From Candidatus Poribacteria bacterium (lineage in GTDB: Bacteria; Poribacteria; WGA-4E; WGA-3G), in assembly GCA_022826805.1 (NCBI GenBank), contig JAJDUH010000026.1, forward strand, positions 31,573 through 95,572: 64,000 nucleotides of DNA, read 5' to 3'. The translations under genes were made by a program, and so were the position numbers. The notes below the pieces were generated by a model. The model was given only the letters and a program-made list of their open reading frames with translations. It did not search any database and was not told where the DNA came from. Shown here piece after piece: positions 60,026-64,000 of this stretch; the stretch's first letter is position 1; every line of letters begins with the position of its first letter.

Positions 60026-61157
60026 TAGCGGCTCGGGCATCGGAGGCGGTCAACGGAGCCTTCTACTGTTGTTAAGCCTGATAAATAAAGATCGCTTTAC
60101 ACCTTTTGTCGGATGTCTTGGGGATAGTCCTTTTGCAGCGGAAGTCGTAAAAACAGAAGCAAGTATTGTCCCTTTGTCTCTACCGGCTGCACACAACAAA
60201 ACCGATAAGGTGAAGCGGTTCACACTCCGCGATCTTTTGGATGATCTTAGACAACTGCAGGTTGTTCTCCAACTCCATCGAGCGGTAAAACGACACACCA
60301 TTGACCTCATCCATGCGAATTCACTTTCGGTGGCACTGCTGGGTGGTATCGTCGCGAGACTAAATCGCATCCCGATTTTGATGCATAAACGTTACGCAAC
60401 CTCTTATGGCATTTTAGATAGGCTTTGCGAGAGACTCCTTCATCGCGTGATTCTGGTGTCAGAGGCGACCCGTTGGGATTTTGCGCCCGTGGCAAAGCAG
60501 ACACTCATCTATAACGGCGTAGATTTGGACGCTTTTCAGGCATCACCGAAAGAGGTAGAAACGCTTCGGATAGAACTTGTTGGTGATTCGCCTGACTCAC
60601 CTATACTCGCTGGTGTTGTGACGCGGATTACGCCAGAAAAAGGCATCCACTTTTTAATCCGTGCGATGGCAGAACTCAAGGAGAAAATACCTGTTAAACT
60701 CCTGATTGTAGGCGGGCCATATTTCCAAAAAGACGTTGACTACATGGAGGCACTAAAACAAGAGGTCGTAAATCTCGGTGTTGAAGACTCAGTGATTTTT
60801 ACCGGATTCTTATCCGATACGCGGGTTGTAACGAGCCTACTTGACATTGTACTGGTGCCATCTATTATTCCAGAGGCATGTCCACGTACCATCATCGAAG
60901 CAATGGCGGTAGGCAAGCCTGTTATCGCTACACCACTCGGTGGGAGTAAAGAACTTGCTACACCCGAAACAGGGATTTTAGTGCCTCCCGAAGATGCCTC
61001 GGCGATTGCTGACGCAGTAGCAACTCTCACAACTGACAGAAAACGATTGCGGGCGATGGGAGAAGCCGCTCATACCCGTGCCGTGCAGCTATTCAGTAGC
61101 GAAAAAAACATCGCCTTAACAGAGGCAGTCTACACTGAACTGCTAACAAGGACTTGA
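59982..61157 (+). CDS. glycosyltransferase family 4 (GT-B)
   Basis: 391 residues: SNILYLDSGSGIGGGQRSLL at the N-terminus, LVPSIIPEACPRTIIEAMAVGKPVIA (the EX7E acceptor/nucleotide motif) and GSKELATPETGILVPPED near the C-terminus. GT-B retaining transferase, moving sugars from nucleotide donors, for surface glycan or lipid glycosylation. Its start overlaps the tsaE end by 44 bases and lies in the +1 frame. The next gene follows after about 20 bases and may be in the same operon. Confidence 0.92.
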   Translation: MKTSDTSKSNILYLDSGSGIGGGQRSLLLLLSLINKDRFTPFVGCLGDSPFAAEVVKTEASIVPLSLPAAHNKTDKVKRFTLRDLLDDLRQLQVVLQLHRAVKRHTIDLIHANSLSVALLGGIVARLNRIPILMHKRYATSYGILDRLCERLLHRVILVSEATRWDFAPVAKQTLIYNGVDLDAFQASPKEVETLRIELVGDSPDSPILAGVVTRITPEKGIHFLIRAMAELKEKIPVKLLIVGGPYFQKDVDYMEALKQEVVNLGVEDSVIFTGFLSDTRVVTSLLDIVLVPSIIPEACPRTIIEAMAVGKPVIATPLGGSKELATPETGILVPPEDASAIADAVATLTTDRKRLRAMGEAAHTRAVQLFSSEKNIALTEAVYTELLTRT

Positions 61158-61178
61158 TACGTAAAGGAGTTAGTGATT

Positions 61179-62207
61179 ATGGATGGAGACAGAAAAAAAG
61201 TTAGTAGCTCACCGCAAGGTGGTCAAGTCAGTCAAGGGCAGTTGAGACAGGTATCTCAGTTGTTTGGTGAAGGTATTGGCAATACTGGCGATTGGGTAGA
61301 GATTCATCGTACCAACGATGAATGGGAAGTGCGACTGGTCCAAGCGACTCTGAGTGCGCAACAGATCCGGTGCAGGCCGATTGAACTGAAACAGGAACGT
61401 CAAACGGTGCTTCTTGTGGCACCAGAGCACGAAGTGGCAGCTATGGAACTGGTGAGTCGCATCGGTGTAGCTGTCACCGATAATGAAATGGCAATGCAAT
61501 CTGAAGAGGCAGCGGCAGCACTTAAGCAACGCGATATGGCTGTTGCTCAAGAAAACAGCAGTCAACAACCAGATTTCGATGATTCGACAGAATTACTTAT
61601 CTCCGAACGCGAAGGGATCGGCAGTGTTGTCTATATTACCGGGCAAAGCTATGAACTTCGTGTCGGTCCTGAACCGTACGTCACCATTCCAGAAAGTGAC
61701 TGGGAAGAGTTCACAGATTTTAGTGCGCAACGTCAAGAGTTTGTGATCCTGCTCCGTCACGAATACCCGGCACTTTTTGAGTGGATTCAAGAGGGAAAAC
61801 TACTGGCAGAATTTACTCGTCTTATCGAGATGACGTATCAAGATGGTGCACCGATTCCTGCTTCCTACAGACCTAGTAATGCTTCCGATGTTGAGGAAAT
61901 GGATGGACCCCCTTATCATCCGCTTGCACAGTTGAGCCTGACTGTGGCAGTGGTTTCGTTGATTGCGATACTCTTTCAAGTGCCTTGGTCTGTCAACCTT
62001 GTGTTCGCTGTAGTGGCAATAGCATCGGCGGTCGCCGCTAAATACCAGATCGATGCGAGTGAAGGGAAATCTACAGGTATTCCGATGGCACTGAGTGCGA
62101 TTGTGCTTGCGTGTCTTGTCGTCGTCTTTGCATGGTGGTTGGACCAACGTCCCGAACCGGTAGCACCACAGAACCCGCCGGTCCGTGAGATGGTTGAAGA
62201 CCGGTAG
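61179..62207 (+). CDS. DUF2007-like membrane protein, probable
   Basis: 342 residues from MDGDRKKVSSSP (a GTG at 61173 is in frame; AAAGGAG lies about nine bases before the ATG). Residues about 35-95 (DWVEIHRTNDEWEVRLVQAT, QTVLLVAPEHEVAAMELVSR) resemble DUF2007, a small proposed signal-transducing domain. The last quarter has two or three membrane helices (LAQLSLTVAVVSLIAILFQV, ALSAIVLACLVVVFAWWL). Function unknown; it is downstream of the GT4 gene and perhaps part of the same transcript. Confidence 0.6.
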   Translation: MDGDRKKVSSSPQGGQVSQGQLRQVSQLFGEGIGNTGDWVEIHRTNDEWEVRLVQATLSAQQIRCRPIELKQERQTVLLVAPEHEVAAMELVSRIGVAVTDNEMAMQSEEAAAALKQRDMAVAQENSSQQPDFDDSTELLISEREGIGSVVYITGQSYELRVGPEPYVTIPESDWEEFTDFSAQRQEFVILLRHEYPALFEWIQEGKLLAEFTRLIEMTYQDGAPIPASYRPSNASDVEEMDGPPYHPLAQLSLTVAVVSLIAILFQVPWSVNLVFAVVAIASAVAAKYQIDASEGKSTGIPMALSAIVLACLVVVFAWWLDQRPEPVAPQNPPVREMVEDR

Positions 62208-62257
62208 GTACAAGTATAATGCCAGTTATTTACCCACATTCAGAAAACAAAAACGGA

Positions 62258-62286
62258 TTGATTTCTTTCGTGAAATGTAGTATACT
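62258..62286 (+). promoter_or_regulatory. strong promoter before the small basic ORF
   Basis: TTGATT and TATACT with a 17-base spacer; start near 62293, about 26 bases before the CTG at 62319. Confidence 0.6.
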
Positions 62287-62318
62287 TTCTCCAACATAGT
62301 ACAATAAGGAAATACACC

Positions 62319-62498
62319 CTGACTGAAAAAACAATCTTTTCCAAGAAAAAACTAACGAAACTTGATGCTTCTCTAATCACAGAGAAACGTAGCGATCAAG
62401 ACGGTGTTAAAGTGCCAAACAGTAAATCTCATCGACGTGTAAAAGTTCGCCGCTCAACAAAACCGCCTCGTCTGAAGTTAGCAGACCTCGTATCTTAG
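62319..62498 (+). CDS. small basic protein, possible CTG start
   Basis: An open frame from CTG 62319 to TAG 62496-62498 gives LTEKTIFSKKKLTKLDASLI and a basic second half ending RPPRLKLADLVS-like (about 59 residues, 20 of them Lys or Arg). AAGGAAAT lies about eight bases before the CTG, and the promoter at 62258 is well placed. No ATG, GTG or TTG is present in frame near the start. No family recognised. Possibly a real nucleic-acid-binding peptide with a rare start, or the decayed 5' part of a gene. Confidence 0.35.
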   Translation: MTEKTIFSKKKLTKLDASLITEKRSDQDGVKVPNSKSHRRVKVRRSTKPPRLKLADLVS

Positions 62499-62735
62499 GT
62501 CACAGAAGAAAATACACATAGAGTGATCTCTACCGGACCCGCAGTTGGAAACGAAGTCTGGTAGAAGCAGTATAGCACTTCATCCATTTTGAATTTTACG
62601 GGACATTTGTCGTAAGGGCGAAGTCTCCTCACCCAATACCAAAGCAAATACTCCCAAGTTGAAACTGGATAGAACAATAAATTGGCTAACTTCTTTTAGG
62701 ATTGGCAACGGTGAAGACTATTAAGGAATTAGTTG

Positions 62736-63896
62736 ATGACTAAGATTTTCAATTCTGAAACTGAATGCTCAAACGAAGTACAGCACCTAAAATTGCTGCA
62801 AAAGCAGTATCCTCTTCGTCCCGAAGTGATACCACCCGAATTGGCGTATTCATCTCAATGGATAGTTTGGTCTTATGAAGTTGGTGGACGGAAAAACGGT
62901 AAGTTCGGGCCGAACAAGATTGCCTATCAAGCAAGAAATCCAAGGCTACAATCGTCAAGGTGGCATGTTTCAGATTGGTCCGATTTAACAACAGCGTTAC
63001 AATGCGTAAAGAACAATCCACATATTGATGGTATCGGCTATTTTTTTTCAAAAAATGATGGACTTATAGGCGTCGATTTTGACAATTGTCGAGACCCTAA
63101 AACAGGCAGAATCCGCAAAGAGTACCAATTTTGGATAGACAAACTTAATGGATACGCTGAAGTATCACCTTCTGGTACTGGTATAAAAGTTTGGGTGAAA
63201 GGAACTATAGATAGCAAATATTTCAGAAATGATGAGTCAACAGGATTTCGTATTCAAAATTTCGCGGATGGTATCATAGAAATCTATCGACGGGGTCAAT
63301 ACTTCACGGTTACAACTCAGTCTTTAGCAGGATTCGAGCATATCAAACCAGCTCAGGAAGAATTAGATGTTCTCAGTGAATTCTATCATTCACGTACTCG
63401 CAATACTTTATCGGGTGGTTGGGTGTCAGGGGAGCACGGACCCAATGTAGCAGAGGATTTACCGGAGGGTGCCAAAGTTCGCCTTGGAAGAAGTATAATA
63501 AATGATATTCAGTTTTCCCCGGACGGTACTCGGTTGGTAGTAGCTAAAGGCATCGGAATTTGGATATACGATACAGACACCGGAAAAGAACTTTTTTTGC
63601 TGGGGGGGCATACGCGGAACGTTACTTCTGTAGTTTTCAGTCCGAGTGGGCGTAAACTCGCTAGTGGAAGTGAAGATAGCACCATTCGCCTATGGGATGC
63701 CACTACGGGAACACACCTAAAAACTCACACTAAAGAGAATATTAGGAGCGTCGTGTTCAGTCCAGACAGACGCACATTCGCCACTATAGAATGGGATTTC
63801 CTGACCCCCGGTTCACTGCACTTGTGGGACATCGCTACTGGCAGCCTTTGTCAAAACCTCACTAGTGCTGTGTCACTGACTATCAGACGGATATAA
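62736..63896 (+). CDS. primase-like domain fused to WD40 repeats, truncated at the C-terminus
   Basis: 386 residues from ATG 62736. Residues about 25-205 resemble the phage NrS-1-type primase-polymerase N-terminal domain: IPPELAYSSQWIVWSYEVGG, GIGYFFSKNDGLIGVDFDNC (D114 and D116), SPSGTGIK (His of relatives is Lys151) and RRGQYFTVT. After a linker, DLPEGAKVRLG leads into WD40 repeats (SPDGTRLVVAKGIGIWIYDT, SPSGRKLASGSEDSTIRLWD). The last repeat is cut near 63863, and the final residues SAVSLTIRRI come from the IS630 end. This architecture is unusual. TTG 62733 is an alternative start. Confidence 0.8.
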   Translation: MTKIFNSETECSNEVQHLKLLQKQYPLRPEVIPPELAYSSQWIVWSYEVGGRKNGKFGPNKIAYQARNPRLQSSRWHVSDWSDLTTALQCVKNNPHIDGIGYFFSKNDGLIGVDFDNCRDPKTGRIRKEYQFWIDKLNGYAEVSPSGTGIKVWVKGTIDSKYFRNDESTGFRIQNFADGIIEIYRRGQYFTVTTQSLAGFEHIKPAQEELDVLSEFYHSRTRNTLSGGWVSGEHGPNVAEDLPEGAKVRLGRSIINDIQFSPDGTRLVVAKGIGIWIYDTDTGKELFLLGGHTRNVTSVVFSPSGRKLASGSEDSTIRLWDATTGTHLKTHTKENIRSVVFSPDRRTFATIEWDFLTPGSLHLWDIATGSLCQNLTSAVSLTIRRI

Positions 63897-64000
63897 TTTT
63901 TTGAGTTTAATGCGTGCGTCTTGTGTGGTAAACCTCCAGTTGACCGTGGCACGCTGCTGATTTCTTCGATCCTGCCACGCCTGAACCTCGCGCTTGAGTG
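63865..64000 (-). mobile_element. IS630-family element, one end, runs off the window
   Basis: The end lies after a TA at 63863-63864, the target preferred by IS630 elements. The visible part includes the 3' end of a transposase gene on the minus strand. Its insertion interrupts the WD40 protein. Confidence 0.7.
63873..64000 (-). CDS. IS630-family transposase, C-terminal end (truncated by window)
   Basis: 41 codons plus stop are visible: LKREVQAWQDRRNQQRATVN and then WRFTTQDARIKLKKLYPSDS. The NWRFTTQDARIKLKKLYP block is the hallmark C-terminus of IS630/Tc1-mariner-type transposases. The DDE residues lie off the window to the right. Confidence 0.85.
   Translation of the reverse strand, partial: LKREVQAWQDRRNQQRATVNWRFTTQDARIKLKKLYPSDSQ

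Overview
The window looks like chromosome of a Gram-negative, diderm bacterium. It carries an LptF/LptG permease pair, lipoproteins with clear lipoboxes, outer-membrane-type beta-barrel proteins, two ammonium channels and standard core genes (purD, trpF, aroA, tsaB, tsaE, polyprenyl synthase, tRNA-Ala). Several traits point to Candidatus Poribacteria or a close relative: the LPEGAK-VRLG linker leading into WD40 repeats, LamG-type secreted proteins with a common C-terminal tail, many SDR enzymes, a Ski2-like helicase, and many small hairpin repeats between genes. This assignment is inference from family composition, not a database match.

Layout. 1-3.0 kb: end of a gamma-glutamyltransferase gene, an SDR, a Rieske ferredoxin and an epimerase (+). 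3.0-16.4 kb: mostly minus strand, with a secreted jelly-roll protein, a HigBA-like toxin-antitoxin pair, a lipid or isoprenyl methyltransferase, the LptF/LptG pair, a LacD-type aldolase, polyprenyl synthase, SDR plus a LarE-tail protein, a TonB-like VWA protein, an unusual RelA-zinc-finger/DUF2250 regulator and purD. 16.8-27.4 kb: membrane protein, a two-domain esterase, tandem amt genes, two paralogous barrel proteins around a GT-C glycosyltransferase, and trpF. 27.5-34.5 kb: cupin, phosphoesterase, a GNAT/HEAT-lipoprotein operon and the helicase. 34.7-39.5 kb: Spy-like protein, tRNA-Ala, SirB1-like protein, LamG protein, tsaB and a flippase.

39.5-45.6 kb is an accessory block: a single-chain type ISP-like restriction-modification enzyme flanked by inverted short repeats, an unrecognised 521-residue zinc-ribbon protein, and a DUF433/DUF4926 pair. 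45.6-62.2 kb returns to ordinary genes: aroA, a dapA-like aldolase, an orphan histidine kinase, tenA, a GT plus LamG pair, a phage-like ssDNA-annealing protein, an SDR, a sugar-ABC ATPase, tsaE, a GT4 enzyme and a DUF2007-like membrane protein. The right end (62.2-64 kb) holds a small basic ORF behind a strong promoter, then a primase-like domain fused to WD40 repeats, cut by an IS630-family element that runs off the window.

Promoters of TTGACA-17-TATAAT type are readable in front of many genes, and two of them imply leaderless transcripts. Several repeat families recur, including a MITE-like element present in two full-length copies in opposite orientation. One repeat has a fragment lying in frame inside the ABC-ATPase gene.
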